A stretch of DNA of 52,338 nucleotides from Tubiluchus corallicola (GCA_030141605.1 JAQGDQ010002415.1:6581-58918); one strand, 5' to 3'; positions 16,960 through 26,606 are shown, numbered from the stretch's first letter. Notes: generated by a model from the sequence alone, not told the origin. Made by a program: numbers and translations.

Positions 16960-18531
16960 ATGAAAAGTATAAAATTGTATTTATCATTATGCAGTCTATT
17001 TGTTACACTTATTTTAAGTTGTGAAAAAGAAGACGACTTTACCAATCCACCCAACCCCGGTGAGCCTAACATTACTAAGTTTGCAACAACAATAGATGAA
17101 GAAACAGGTCAAGTAGTTTTTAGCTTTGGTGGTGAGAATATCCATCTTTACAAACTATATTTTGGTGATGCAGAAAGCACAGAAGAAACCTCCGAAGGCG
17201 AAGAGTTAGAATTTACTTACAGCGATTTAAAAAACATCGCTTATGAAGCTATGTTAATAGGCTATGGCCCTCGCACCAAAGACACTGCCCGCACAGCAAT
17301 AGATGTAACCATAGGCACTCCCGAAGATGTGAAAGTAGAAACAGAGGTGGCAGAAACAGGAGGAGTTAAATTTACACTTACAGGAAACTATGTAGTTTCG
17401 TACCACATAGACTTTGGCGATGAAGAGGACACCTCTATTACTGAAATAGCAGACCCAACAGTAGTTAAACACATCTATGCAAATGCAGGAACATATACAG
17501 CAAAAATAACAGCCCATGGACGTGAAGGTAATGTAGACACAACTGTCTCTATTAAAATAGAAGAAATAAAAGATACTCCAAAAAACCTTTTTGCCTCTGC
17601 TGTATCTAACGAAGCAGGAATTGCTACACTTACACTTAAGGGAGATTATGTTGTTCGTTATGAAATAGACTGGAGAGATGATAGCGGTACAGAAATAGTA
17701 GATGACTCAGAAGACTCAATAACTATTACTCATTTATACAAAGAAGATGGAGATTATGACATAACAATAAACGCTTTTGGCTCAAACGAAGAGTCCATTG
17801 AATTCTCCATTGATGATCCATTAAATATAAACATTACTTATGTACCACTAGGTTTCTATGCACATTGGGCAGAGCCGGAAAATGTTGCTCCTTTCGATAT
17901 AAATAGAACAACGAATAGTGATGGTATTTTAGGTGTAATAGAGGGAGTACTTAGTGGTAGTGGTGCTATGTTTACTGATAGAAGCCTTGATGACAAAGGT
18001 ATACCTCGCTACGATCCTAATGATGATAAATGTGTAAGGATAACAACACCTTCTCAAGGTGGTCCAAATGCTCTACTTTTTAAATTATATGGACACTCAT
18101 TACTTGAGCCTTTTGGAGGAAAACTAAATTTGAAATATCAAAACAAATTTAAATTATTAGTTCATGCCTTTAGGAAAGATTCCAATGAAGGAACTGGAGA
18201 AGATCCTCCTCACAGAGTAAGATTGGTGTTGCAAAATAGGGGTGATAATATTGGAGATGTGTGGGATGATGAAATATATGTAGAAAAAAAATGGGATGAA
18301 AATGATCAATGGTTTGATTTAGAGTTTGACTTTTCTGACGATAGTGGCGAGTGGGTAAATGCAGATGGAAGTAACACCAAACCTTCTGAAAGAACAGATT
18401 TAGATTGTATTGCAATATACTTTTATCAAGACGGCACGGCAGCAAGACATAGAGTCCACTTTGACAAATTGGAATTATTAAATGTAGACGGCACGTCTAA
18501 TTTTGATTACAGAATACCGAATATTCCTTAA
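16960..18531 (+). CDS. PKD-domain surface glycan-binding lipoprotein (SGBP candidate)
   Basis: The protein has 523 aa with a lipobox LILSC (Cys21). The region from about 35 to 285 consists of three Ig/PKD-like repeats. The second and third show the pattern GNYVVSYHIDFGDEE...VKHIYANAGTYTAKI and GDYVVRYEIDWRDDS...ITHLYKEDGDYDITI. The last 230 residues form a separate domain (from ITYVPLGFYAHW) with FKLYGHS, a beta-sandwich pattern and an acidic, tryptophan-rich stretch, plausibly carbohydrate-binding. The position after SusCD and a lipoprotein enzyme, and the length, are what one expects for an SGBP that extends from the outer membrane. I do not recognise the C-terminal domain family. Direct sequence support for enzyme activity is absent. 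Confidence 0.75.
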   Translation: MKSIKLYLSLCSLFVTLILSCEKEDDFTNPPNPGEPNITKFATTIDEETGQVVFSFGGENIHLYKLYFGDAESTEETSEGEELEFTYSDLKNIAYEAMLIGYGPRTKDTARTAIDVTIGTPEDVKVETEVAETGGVKFTLTGNYVVSYHIDFGDEEDTSITEIADPTVVKHIYANAGTYTAKITAHGREGNVDTTVSIKIEEIKDTPKNLFASAVSNEAGIATLTLKGDYVVRYEIDWRDDSGTEIVDDSEDSITITHLYKEDGDYDITINAFGSNEESIEFSIDDPLNINITYVPLGFYAHWAEPENVAPFDINRTTNSDGILGVIEGVLSGSGAMFTDRSLDDKGIPRYDPNDDKCVRITTPSQGGPNALLFKLYGHSLLEPFGGKLNLKYQNKFKLLVHAFRKDSNEGTGEDPPHRVRLVLQNRGDNIGDVWDDEIYVEKKWDENDQWFDLEFDFSDDSGEWVNADGSNTKPSERTDLDCIAIYFYQDGTAARHRVHFDKLELLNVDGTSNFDYRIPNIP

Positions 18532-18567
18532 AAACCAACCTTAATTATTAATTAAAATTAAAAAACT

Positions 18568-21500
18568 ATGAAAAAATCTATTCTAAGTATTGTTATAATA
18601 ATCTTCATATTTCAATTTTCTTATTCGAAAAGTAGCTACGAATATACCTTCGAAGCTATCAAGGACACTTATGTAAGGGGTGGAAGCAATAAAAGCAATA
18701 ACTATGGCAACGAGCAAACAATGATAAGTAAATATTCTACAGATGGTACTTTTATTAGAAGAGCCTATTTTGCTTTTGACCTCAATAGTTATCAATCTGT
18801 AGAATCAGACAGTATAGCAAACGTAATCTTAAACCTTTTTGTTGAAGGCGGAACCTCAGGCGAGGTGTTGTTGTTTGAAATGAAAGATGCTTGGGACGAA
18901 ACAGGTACAAATGGACTTAGTTTTGAAACACAACCCTCCTACTTGGCTACAAATACAGCTATTTATCAAGAAACCCCTATAACATCAACAACTGGTTTGA
19001 CCAGTGGAGCATACAACGAAATTGATATAACAAGCTTCATAAAAGAAAAGCTCAAAGGAGGAACTATAGGTGTTGTATCATTTTGCCTCTACAATGCTAC
19101 TGGTAATGGCAGTAGTGTAAGTATTGCAACAAAGGAAAGTAATAATACTCCTCAGCTTATTATAACCCAAATAGACAGCACAACAGAACAGGCACTTTTG
19201 TTTAATGATACACAAATAAAATATCAAGACACACTTAGCTTTGAAGGTATCGTGTATGAAGAAGAAACAAGGGATATTACTTTTATTGTAGAAAATAAAG
19301 GATATACTACCTTGCGTCTTTACGACATTCAATCAAGCTCCCCTGAAGTAGTAGGAATACAGTATGAAAAAACTGTATCAGCACAAGAATCTACAGAAAT
19401 TACAATTACAGCAAGGTATAACACAGCTGGCAATTATGTATTAGATATAGAAGCTGAAACAAACGACAATACACACACTAATTTTTCCTTTTCAATTGAT
19501 GTTACAGTAATTCCAAATATAGCAGGCAATAAATTAAAACCTACAGACGATACTTATGTGCAAGTAGGAGATGGAGCATCTACCATAAGAGGCAAAGAAG
19601 CTGTTGTAAGGGCAAAGAAATTGAACAACGAGTCTTCTACTGCCAACAGAGAAACATACCTTAAATACGACTTATCAGAAGAAGCCAGCTCTTTCAAATC
19701 GGCAAAAATACTACTATATGTGACAAAAACAGAAAACAATGCAGCAGAATTTATAACTATAGAGGGCGCTCCCACCAATTGGACAGAGAATGATTTAACC
19801 TACAATAACCGACCAACAACAGGATTTGAACACGTAGCACTTGGAGAGGTAATATTTAATGAATTTAGTTACTGTGAATTTGATGTTACTTCTTATGTAA
19901 ATGAGAAAGTGGAAGGGGGAAACACAGATATTGCATTTAGATTAACAGGACACGATAGCAAGTATGTAAACTTTGCTTCTAAAGAGCATCCTACAGGCAA
20001 TGCACCTTATTTAGTATTGGAAGAAGGAACGCACGAGGATCCTGTAACAGTTACAGGGTCTTTCTATATAGATGCTGCATCAGGCAATGACAACAACAAT
20101 GGGCTAAGTCCAGAAGCTGCCTGGAAAACCTTAGATAAAGTGAACTCACACATCTACGGAGCAGGCTCACAACTTTTGTTCAATAATGAAAGCGAATGGA
20201 ATGGACAGTTAGCCATAAAAGGCTCAGGAAGTGCAGGAAGCCCTATTGTTATTGATAGGTATGGGACAGGAGAAAAAAAGCCCGTTATCAATGGAGAAGG
20301 AGAAATTACAAATACCCTATATTTTTTCAACCAAGAACACATAGAGGTAAGAAACATCAAAGTTACCAACAATGCTGAAAAAACAAAGTTTAGAAGAGGT
20401 ATCTATATAGGAGCTCACGACATAGGAGCAGTAAATCATATACACTTAATCAATGTTGATGTTCACGATGTAGCAGGCTCTATGAATGGAGAACCATCTA
20501 AGGACAACGGAGGGATATTCATACAAGTTTTAGGAAAAAAAGTACCCACTTACTTTGACGACCTATTGATAGAAGGTTGCCACATCCACAATGTAACTAG
20601 AACTGGTATAGCCAACCAATCATCTTGGAGTACAAGAACTATAGACGTAAATACTAATTGGGTTCCTAGTACCAATGTAGTTATTAGAAACAACACAATA
20701 GAATACATAGGTGCTAATGGGCTTATTGTTAGAGTAGCAGAAGACCCCCTAATAGAAGGAAACTTATTTAACTTCTGCTCTACGAAAGGAAGTGGCAACG
20801 CCTCGTTTAGTTTCAATACAGATGGTGCTTTGTGGCAGTACAACGAAGCAAAAAACACCGTCTATATCGATGGCAGTGTAGATGCAGGAGGATTTGATAG
20901 CGATTATAGAGCGAAAAATACTATCTTTCAATACAACTATAGCCACGACAACGGATGGGCAGGCATTCTAATAACAGGTGGTACTGGTACAGGATTCAAT
21001 GACGGAACTATAGTAAGATACAACATATTTGAGAATAACAAAAATCATACTATAAGAACATCCGGCAATGCAACCAATACAAAGATACACAACAATATTA
21101 TCTACGCTGACACAACAGCAGGCGATGTTACTCACATATGGCACAAGGGATGGAGTGGAAAGTATTCAGACCATACAGAGTATATCAATAACATATTTTA
21201 TGCTATAGATGTTAACTCGAACTTTGATTTAGGTAATAGCAAGAACAATATATTCAACAATAACCTCTACTATCTTAAAGATACAACCAACATTCCTCCA
21301 GATTCTAATCCCATTATTGGAAACCCTCTTTTCGAGGATACAGGAACTGGAGACCAAAAATATAAAATAAAATCAGAGTCTCCGGCAATTAATGCAGGCA
21401 CAAAAATAGAAGGAAACACAGACAAAGACTATTATAACAATCTCATTCCTCAAAGTGCTACAATAGATATAGGAGTGCATCAATTAGGGATAACAGGGCC

Positions 21501-21798
21501 TGCAACTATGAGTGAACCTACAGTAATGAATAGTGAGCTAACAGTTTACCCCAACCCTGTTACAAGGGGAGATGATATATATATAAAATATCCCGAAGAA
21601 ATCACCGAAGACAATATAGTTGTAGAGATTATTAACGAATCAGATGCAACTATTACCCCTCTTAACGTAGTAGAGATTCAAAATAATAATACAACGATAG
21701 TAGTAAAAACACCTTTGCAAATAAGAAAAGGATTATACTATGTAAGAACTACGATAGGCAATAAAGCCCCCTTAGGAAAACATCTGATTATAAAATAA
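18568..21798 (+). CDS. T9SS-exported multidomain beta-helix protein with two DNRLRE/CBM96-like modules
   Basis: The protein has 1076 aa. After a signal peptide (residues 1-20) come a DNRLRE/CBM96-like module (about 25-200; DTYVRGGSNKSNNYGNE, RRAYFAFDL, IDITSFI), an Ig-like spacer (about 205-315), a second DNRLRE module (about 318-490; DDTYVQVGDGAS, TYLKYDL, FDVTSYV), a parallel beta-helix domain (about 500-960) paralogous to the 531-aa lipoprotein, and a type A T9SS sorting domain (about 990-1076; LTVYPNPVTRGDD, KGLYYVRT, GKHLIIK). It is therefore exported by T9SS, unlike its lipoprotein paralogue. DNRLRE modules are known as carbohydrate-binding parts of alginate-active enzymes. I infer a surface lyase with two substrate anchors; the catalytic class is unproven. 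Confidence 0.85.
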   Translation: MKKSILSIVIIIFIFQFSYSKSSYEYTFEAIKDTYVRGGSNKSNNYGNEQTMISKYSTDGTFIRRAYFAFDLNSYQSVESDSIANVILNLFVEGGTSGEVLLFEMKDAWDETGTNGLSFETQPSYLATNTAIYQETPITSTTGLTSGAYNEIDITSFIKEKLKGGTIGVVSFCLYNATGNGSSVSIATKESNNTPQLIITQIDSTTEQALLFNDTQIKYQDTLSFEGIVYEEETRDITFIVENKGYTTLRLYDIQSSSPEVVGIQYEKTVSAQESTEITITARYNTAGNYVLDIEAETNDNTHTNFSFSIDVTVIPNIAGNKLKPTDDTYVQVGDGASTIRGKEAVVRAKKLNNESSTANRETYLKYDLSEEASSFKSAKILLYVTKTENNAAEFITIEGAPTNWTENDLTYNNRPTTGFEHVALGEVIFNEFSYCEFDVTSYVNEKVEGGNTDIAFRLTGHDSKYVNFASKEHPTGNAPYLVLEEGTHEDPVTVTGSFYIDAASGNDNNNGLSPEAAWKTLDKVNSHIYGAGSQLLFNNESEWNGQLAIKGSGSAGSPIVIDRYGTGEKKPVINGEGEITNTLYFFNQEHIEVRNIKVTNNAEKTKFRRGIYIGAHDIGAVNHIHLINVDVHDVAGSMNGEPSKDNGGIFIQVLGKKVPTYFDDLLIEGCHIHNVTRTGIANQSSWSTRTIDVNTNWVPSTNVVIRNNTIEYIGANGLIVRVAEDPLIEGNLFNFCSTKGSGNASFSFNTDGALWQYNEAKNTVYIDGSVDAGGFDSDYRAKNTIFQYNYSHDNGWAGILITGGTGTGFNDGTIVRYNIFENNKNHTIRTSGNATNTKIHNNIIYADTTAGDVTHIWHKGWSGKYSDHTEYINNIFYAIDVNSNFDLGNSKNNIFNNNLYYLKDTTNIPPDSNPIIGNPLFEDTGTGDQKYKIKSESPAINAGTKIEGNTDKDYYNNLIPQSATIDIGVHQLGITGPATMSEPTVMNSELTVYPNPVTRGDDIYIKYPEEITEDNIVVEIINESDATITPLNVVEIQNNNTTIVVKTPLQIRKGLYYVRTTIGNKAPLGKHLIIK

Positions 21799-21864
21799 TA
21801 AAAATAACCATCCCTAATGTTGCATATTTTTTTTACATAACATTAAGTTGCATAATTCTACTCT

Positions 21865-23280
21865 ATGAGAAATACATTATTTTTTTCGATAATACTATTC
21901 ATATCCTGTATTTATAGCGAGGCGAAAATGCCAGTAGTAAGTGTAAAAAAAAAGGTATATCCTTCTAACAAAAAACAGCAACCATATTTTAAAGACTGGG
22001 AAAATATGGAAGCCACTACCATAAAGCAATTGAAAGGCTATAAAAAAAGTAAAATAGAAACAGGAAAATACGGAGATAGAACAGATATAAAAGAAGAAAC
22101 CAAAGGATTTTACTACACAAAAAAAATAAAAAACCGATGGTGGATTATATCCCCTGATGGGCATCCCGTAATAAACCTATCCGTAAACTCAATCAACAGA
22201 GGAAAATCAGATAGAACAAAGCAAACCTTTAAGGAAAAATTTGGCAACACAGAAAACTGGACAAACGAAACTATAAAAATGCTAAAAGAAAATGGTTTCA
22301 ACTCAGCAGGCTCTTGGTCAGAAGTAGAAAACATACAACAGCAAAACAAAGAAAACAATACCCATTTTGCTTATACTATCAACCTTGCATTGATGAGTAG
22401 TTTTGGAAAAAAATTGGGAAAAACTTATGCAGTACCGGGTCATACAGGCTATCCACACAATGCTATCTTTGTTTTCGAACCAGAGTTTGAAACATTCTGT
22501 AATGAAAAAGCCAAAGAATTAGTACAATTAAAAAATGATGCCAATTTATTTGGTTATTTCACCGACAATGAAATGCCTTTCAAAAGAAATATGCTCGAAG
22601 GATACTTGAAATTAAACAAAGACGATAATGGATACAAGGCTACCATACAATGGTTAAAAAATAAAGGTTTAAACAAAGATAGCCAGTTTACAAATGATAT
22701 AAAAGACGAATTTAGAGCATATATTGCCGATAAGTATCTATCTATTGTAACCAAAGCCATACGAAAACACGACCCTAATCACCTCATATTAGGACCTAGG
22801 TTATACACAGATGAAAAAAACAATGCTTTGTTTATGACTACCCTAGGGAAATATGTAGATATAGTAAGCTGCAACTATTACCACAGATGGACACCTCAAC
22901 AAGAAGAAATCAATGCTTGGACAGAATGGTCGGGCAAGCCATTTATGATAACCGAATGGTATGTAAAAGCAGAAGATTCTGGACTACCCAACCAATCAGG
23001 AGCAGGATGGATAGTAAAAACACAAAAAGACAGAGGAATATTTTACCAAAACTACACTTTAGGACTATTGCAATCTAAAAATTGTGTAGGATGGCACTGG
23101 TTCAAATATCAAGACAACGACCCTACACAGAAAAATGCTGAACTCTCTAATACAGACTCAAACAAAGGAATTGTTGATTACAAATACGATACTTACAACT
23201 CTTTATTAAAAATGATGAAAGAAGTTAATACACAAATATATAGTCTTATAAATTATTTTGATGATAACAATAAAAAATAA
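21865..23280 (+). CDS. Clan GH-A glycoside hydrolase, agarase/GH50-like
   Basis: The protein has 471 aa and a signal peptide (residues 1-20, ISCIYSEA). The segment WWIISPDGHPVINLSVNS (about 92-109) is the typical entry to agarase-annotated TIM barrels. The likely acid/base is E236 in FGYFTDNEMP and the likely nucleophile E364 in MITEWYVKAED, the usual strand-4 and strand-7 pair of clan GH-A. The C-terminal half (SGAGWIVKTQKDRG, GLLQSKNCVGWHWFKYQDND) is strongly conserved in Bacteroidota proteins named agarase. No other agar-specific gene is present, so agar is unlikely. I infer a beta-glycosidase for the PUL glycan. The end overlaps the next gene by 23 bases, which suggests coupled translation. 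Confidence 0.75.
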   Translation: MRNTLFFSIILFISCIYSEAKMPVVSVKKKVYPSNKKQQPYFKDWENMEATTIKQLKGYKKSKIETGKYGDRTDIKEETKGFYYTKKIKNRWWIISPDGHPVINLSVNSINRGKSDRTKQTFKEKFGNTENWTNETIKMLKENGFNSAGSWSEVENIQQQNKENNTHFAYTINLALMSSFGKKLGKTYAVPGHTGYPHNAIFVFEPEFETFCNEKAKELVQLKNDANLFGYFTDNEMPFKRNMLEGYLKLNKDDNGYKATIQWLKNKGLNKDSQFTNDIKDEFRAYIADKYLSIVTKAIRKHDPNHLILGPRLYTDEKNNALFMTTLGKYVDIVSCNYYHRWTPQQEEINAWTEWSGKPFMITEWYVKAEDSGLPNQSGAGWIVKTQKDRGIFYQNYTLGLLQSKNCVGWHWFKYQDNDPTQKNAELSNTDSNKGIVDYKYDTYNSLLKMMKEVNTQIYSLINYFDDNNKK

Positions 23281-24043
23281 AATCCTTTATATTCTTCTGC
23301 TATTATTATTTGTATTATCCTCTTGTGATAAAAATAAGTCATGTGATAAAAATAAGTCAAACTTAGACATCTACTTACTTATCGGACAGTCTAATATGGC
23401 AGGAAGGGGAGAAATGCAACCTAAAGACACTCTACTACTTTTAGAAAAGGTATACCTATTCAACGACAAAGGAAAATGGGAAAAAGCAAAACATCCTCTA
23501 AACAAATATTCTACCGTAAGGAAAAAACTATCAATGCAAGAAATAAGTTTAGGATATAGGTTTGGCGAAAAACTATCAAAAGAAACTAATAAAAAAATTG
23601 GCTTAATAGTCAATGCACGAGGAGGCACAAGTATAAAAAAGTGGCAAAAAGATTCACTACTATATAACGAAGCCATAAAACGCACACAAGAAGCCTTAGC
23701 CAAAGGAGGCACACTAAAAGCCATATTGTGGCATCAAGGGAGCAGCGATAAAAATAATGCTGACACCTATATGGAATACCTAAAGAAAATGGTAACAGAT
23801 TTACGTCAAGACCTAAATAGTCCAAACTTACCATTCGTAGCAGGAGAATTGGGCAAATGGCGTAACTCTGTCAATGATTTTAATACAATGCTAAACACCA
23901 TAACAGAAAACATAAACCACACTGCCTTGGTAAAATCAGACAACCTTACACCTAAAAACGACAGCATACACTTCGATACCAAAAGCCTACACATACTTGG
24001 CGAAAGATATGCAAATGCAATACTAAAAATAAAATCAGATTAA
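23258..24043 (+). CDS. SASA/GDSL-family carbohydrate acetylesterase lipoprotein
   Basis: The protein has 261 aa with a lipobox VLSSC (Cys23). The catalytic serine is S45 in LLIGQSNMAGRG. ILWHQGSSD (157-164) is the family's second conserved block, and the Asp-His pair is D235 and H238 in NDSIHFD. This is the sialate O-acetylesterase/CE6-like fold (PF03629), which removes acetyl groups from sugars. In this PUL it would deacetylate the glycan so that lyases and hydrolases can act. The start overlaps the previous gene by 23 bases; M2 at 23261 is an alternative start. Just after the lipobox an 18-bp tandem duplication repeats CDKNKS. Confidence 0.85.
   Translation: MMITIKNKILYILLLLLFVLSSCDKNKSCDKNKSNLDIYLLIGQSNMAGRGEMQPKDTLLLLEKVYLFNDKGKWEKAKHPLNKYSTVRKKLSMQEISLGYRFGEKLSKETNKKIGLIVNARGGTSIKKWQKDSLLYNEAIKRTQEALAKGGTLKAILWHQGSSDKNNADTYMEYLKKMVTDLRQDLNSPNLPFVAGELGKWRNSVNDFNTMLNTITENINHTALVKSDNLTPKNDSIHFDTKSLHILGERYANAILKIKSD
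23324..23359 (+). repeat. 18-bp perfect tandem duplication at the lipobox of the esterase gene
   Basis: Positions 23324-23341 and 23342-23359 are identical (tgtgataaaaataagtca). The repeat is in frame and doubles CDKNKS right at the lipidated cysteine, so the mature lipoprotein has a second cysteine six residues later. It looks like recent replication slippage. Confidence 0.95.
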
Positions 24044-24083
24044 CAATAAAAATTTTAAAAACATAATTTAAAGACTCATTATT

Positions 24084-25313
24084 ATGATGACAAAACAATA
24101 CACAATCGCATTATTTTTTATTACTCTTTTAACAACATCGTGCAACAACCAAAATGCAGATAAACTTGTGGAAGAAAACTTTCTCTTTGCAGAAGAGCAG
24201 TTAAGTATCTTAATTAAAAATACCGAGCAAATAATGGGTTCAGAACAGCAGAAAAGCCCTCAAAAGAAATTAGTAGCACCTAGAAATTTAGAAAACGACG
24301 GAAGTTTGCACTTAGTTGCCTCAAGAGATTGGACAAGTGGTTTCTTCGCAGGAACATTATGGTATATGTACGAATACACCAATAACAATAAATGGAAAAA
24401 AGAAGCCGAAAAATATACCAAACTATTAGAACAAGAAAAATACAACGCAAAAACACACGATATGGGCTTTAAAATGTTTTGCAGTTACGGTAATGCCTAC
24501 AGGCTAACAGGAAATAAAGAATACAAAGACATTTTAATACAGTCGGCAAAAACTCTTACAACACGTTTTAATCCCAACACAGCTTGTATAAGGTCCTGGG
24601 ATCATAATAAAGATAAGTGGGACTACCCTGTAATCATTGACAATATGATGAACTTAGAGTTACTCTTATGGGTTGCAAAAGAAACAAACAATGACACATT
24701 AAAAAATATTGCTATTTCACATACCGAAGCAACATTAAAAAACCATTTTAGAAAAGATTACAGCTCCTATCACGTATTAGACTATGATACATTAACGGGC
24801 AAAGTTGTTCAACGCCATACTCATCAAGGCTATGCCCACGAATCTGCTTGGGCAAGAGGACAGAGTTGGGGACTTTACGGTTTTACAATGATGTATAGAG
24901 AAACAGGAGAAGAAGCATACTTAAATCAAGCAGAAAAAATAGCTTCTTTTATTATTTCTCATAAAAACTTGCCTGATGATATAATTCCTTACTGGGACTT
25001 TAATGACCCTCAAATTCCCAACGTGCCAAGAGACGTATCTGCTGCTACAGTAATGGCTTCGGCACTATTGGAGCTATCGCAGTACTCAAATAATAGAAAA
25101 AACAATTACAAAAACACTGCTATAAAAATACTAAGAAACTTATCGTCCTCTAACTATCGCTCAAAACCTAACGAAAATAAAGGGTTCATACTTTTACATA
25201 GCACAGGGAATAAACCTAAAAATTCAGAAGTAGATGTTCCTATAATTTATGCGGAATACTACTTTTTAGAGGCATTGATAAAGTTGAAAAACATAAATGA
25301 TGAACATAAATAA
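24084..25313 (+). CDS. GH88 unsaturated glucuronyl hydrolase
   Basis: The protein has 409 aa, the usual length, with a lipobox TTSC (Cys20). The alpha/alpha-barrel signature is clear: DWTSGFFAGTLWYM (82-95), HDMGF (D126) and IIDNMMNLELL (D186), the two aspartates matching the catalytic pair of Bacillus GL1 UGL. Later it has HQGYAHESAWARGQSWGLYG and PIIYAEYYFLEAL near the end. The enzyme hydrates and releases the 4,5-unsaturated uronate that lyases leave at the non-reducing end of oligosaccharides. Its presence shows that lyases act on this glycan. The PL38-like lyase gene follows 35 bases downstream. A relic of a second GH88 gene lies at 35204-35293. Confidence 0.93.
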   Translation: MMTKQYTIALFFITLLTTSCNNQNADKLVEENFLFAEEQLSILIKNTEQIMGSEQQKSPQKKLVAPRNLENDGSLHLVASRDWTSGFFAGTLWYMYEYTNNNKWKKEAEKYTKLLEQEKYNAKTHDMGFKMFCSYGNAYRLTGNKEYKDILIQSAKTLTTRFNPNTACIRSWDHNKDKWDYPVIIDNMMNLELLLWVAKETNNDTLKNIAISHTEATLKNHFRKDYSSYHVLDYDTLTGKVVQRHTHQGYAHESAWARGQSWGLYGFTMMYRETGEEAYLNQAEKIASFIISHKNLPDDIIPYWDFNDPQIPNVPRDVSAATVMASALLELSQYSNNRKNNYKNTAIKILRNLSSSNYRSKPNENKGFILLHSTGNKPKNSEVDVPIIYAEYYFLEALIKLKNINDEHK

Positions 25314-25348
25314 TCTACATACTACCAGTACTCAAAGAAAATTATACT

Positions 25349-26533
25349 ATGAAAGCTAACATTAACATATTGTCATTATTGCTTCTTCTAATTATATTTC
25401 AATTCTGTAAAACAGAAAAAAAACAGACCGAAATATTTTATAAAGCACAAGAAGTATTGAAGCCATCTATATTAGCAAATAGCAAATGGGCATTACAACA
25501 AGAGCCAATAACCATTACTGCCGAATACTGTGAAAGAAGTGCTGGGGGGAAACACGATTTCTATTCCGAAGGCGATTATTGGTGGCCTGACCCCAAAAAT
25601 CCGAATGCCCCTTACATCCAAAGAGATGGACAAACAAATCCTAACAACTTCGTCGCCCATAGATTAGCGATGATAAGATTAAGCCGTATTGTTGGCACTT
25701 TAACTTCTGCCTATATTATTAATAAGGATAAAACATACATAGAGCATATTGTAAAGCACTTGGATGCGTGGTTTGTAAACCCCAACACAAGAATGAACCC
25801 CCATCTACTTTATGCACAAGCAATTACAGGACGTGTAACAGGAAGGGGCATTGGTATCATAGATACTATACACTTAATGGAAGTAGCTCAGAGTATCCTA
25901 ATTCTCAAAAAATTAAACCTACTTGATGAAAACTTTTCTAACAATGTTCAAAAGTGGTTTAAACAGTATTTAAACTGGATAACTACCCACGAATACGGTA
26001 TAGCAGAACGCGAAAAAGAAAACAACCACGGAACTTGTTGGGCAATGCAAGTAGCATCTTTTGCTAAATTAACAGACGACAAAGAAACCCTCCTACTCTG
26101 TAAAGAACGATATAAAAACATCCTTCTACCTGACCAAATGGCAGAAAATGGCAGTTTCCCAGAAGAATTAGAAAGAACCAAACCCTATGGATATTCCTTA
26201 TTTAACTTGGATGCAATGGCAACCGTTTGCCAAATACTATCGACAGAAGATGATAACCTATGGCAATACACACTATCTGATGGAAGAAACATTAAAAAAG
26301 GAGTAGAGTTTTTAACCCCATTTGTAGAAGACAAAAGTAAATGGAAATTAAAACCCGATGTGATGTATTGGGAAAACTGGCCTGTGGCACAGCCTTATCT
26401 TATTTTTGCGGCAAACGCCTTTAACAATGAAAAACACTATGAGATATGGAAAGCCTTAGAACACAACCCCCAAGTGCAAGAGGTCATAAGAAATTTGCCT
26501 ATAAGAAACCCTTTAATATGGCTATATAAATAA
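25349..26533 (+). CDS. Alginate-lyase-fold polysaccharide lyase 1 (PF05426, PL38-like)
   Basis: The protein has 394 aa with a lipobox FQFC (Cys20). SAGGKHDFYSEGDYWWPDP, NFVAHRLAMIRL, ENNHGTCWAMQVASFA and KPYGYSLFNLDAMA are conserved blocks of the alginate-lyase superfamily. The N-H-G-T and Y-G-Y-S-L-F-N-L-D motifs line the active site in that fold. Among CAZy families the length and motifs fit PL38, which includes glucuronan and mannuronate lyases. I infer beta-elimination of a beta-1,4-linked uronan, with the product passed to GH88. It is the last gene before the susC-2 promoter. Both ends are near-identical to the second copy at 34016, while the middle differs. Confidence 0.82.
   Translation: MKANINILSLLLLLIIFQFCKTEKKQTEIFYKAQEVLKPSILANSKWALQQEPITITAEYCERSAGGKHDFYSEGDYWWPDPKNPNAPYIQRDGQTNPNNFVAHRLAMIRLSRIVGTLTSAYIINKDKTYIEHIVKHLDAWFVNPNTRMNPHLLYAQAITGRVTGRGIGIIDTIHLMEVAQSILILKKLNLLDENFSNNVQKWFKQYLNWITTHEYGIAEREKENNHGTCWAMQVASFAKLTDDKETLLLCKERYKNILLPDQMAENGSFPEELERTKPYGYSLFNLDAMATVCQILSTEDDNLWQYTLSDGRNIKKGVEFLTPFVEDKSKWKLKPDVMYWENWPVAQPYLIFAANAFNNEKHYEIWKALEHNPQVQEVIRNLPIRNPLIWLYK
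25398..25518 (+). repeat. 121-bp exact repeat, 5' part of the PL38-like genes
   Basis: This stretch is identical, base for base, to 34056-34176 in the second lyase gene. Just outside it the two copies differ at many positions. It covers codons for the lipobox and the first 40 mature residues. Confidence 0.95.
26277..26526 (+). repeat. 250-bp repeat with one mismatch, 3' part of the PL38-like genes
   Basis: This stretch matches 34932-35181 with a single difference (T at 26440 versus C at 35095), that is, exact runs of 163 and 86 bases. The middle of the genes between the two repeat blocks is clearly more divergent. The copies are direct repeats about 8.66 kb apart and bracket SusCD-2 and the first GH2. 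Confidence 0.95.
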
Positions 26534-26606
26534 CCAATACAATTTTTATAAAAAAACGAAACATATAATAAGCATTAAACTTTGTAATATAAAAGTACTT
26601 TTTTTT

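Noticed and set aside
21799-21864. Promoter before the agarase-like gene, with ttgcata occurring twice
   Set aside because: No TAnnTTTG element with a correctly spaced TTG is present, and the gap is only 66 bases. Read-through from upstream is more likely.
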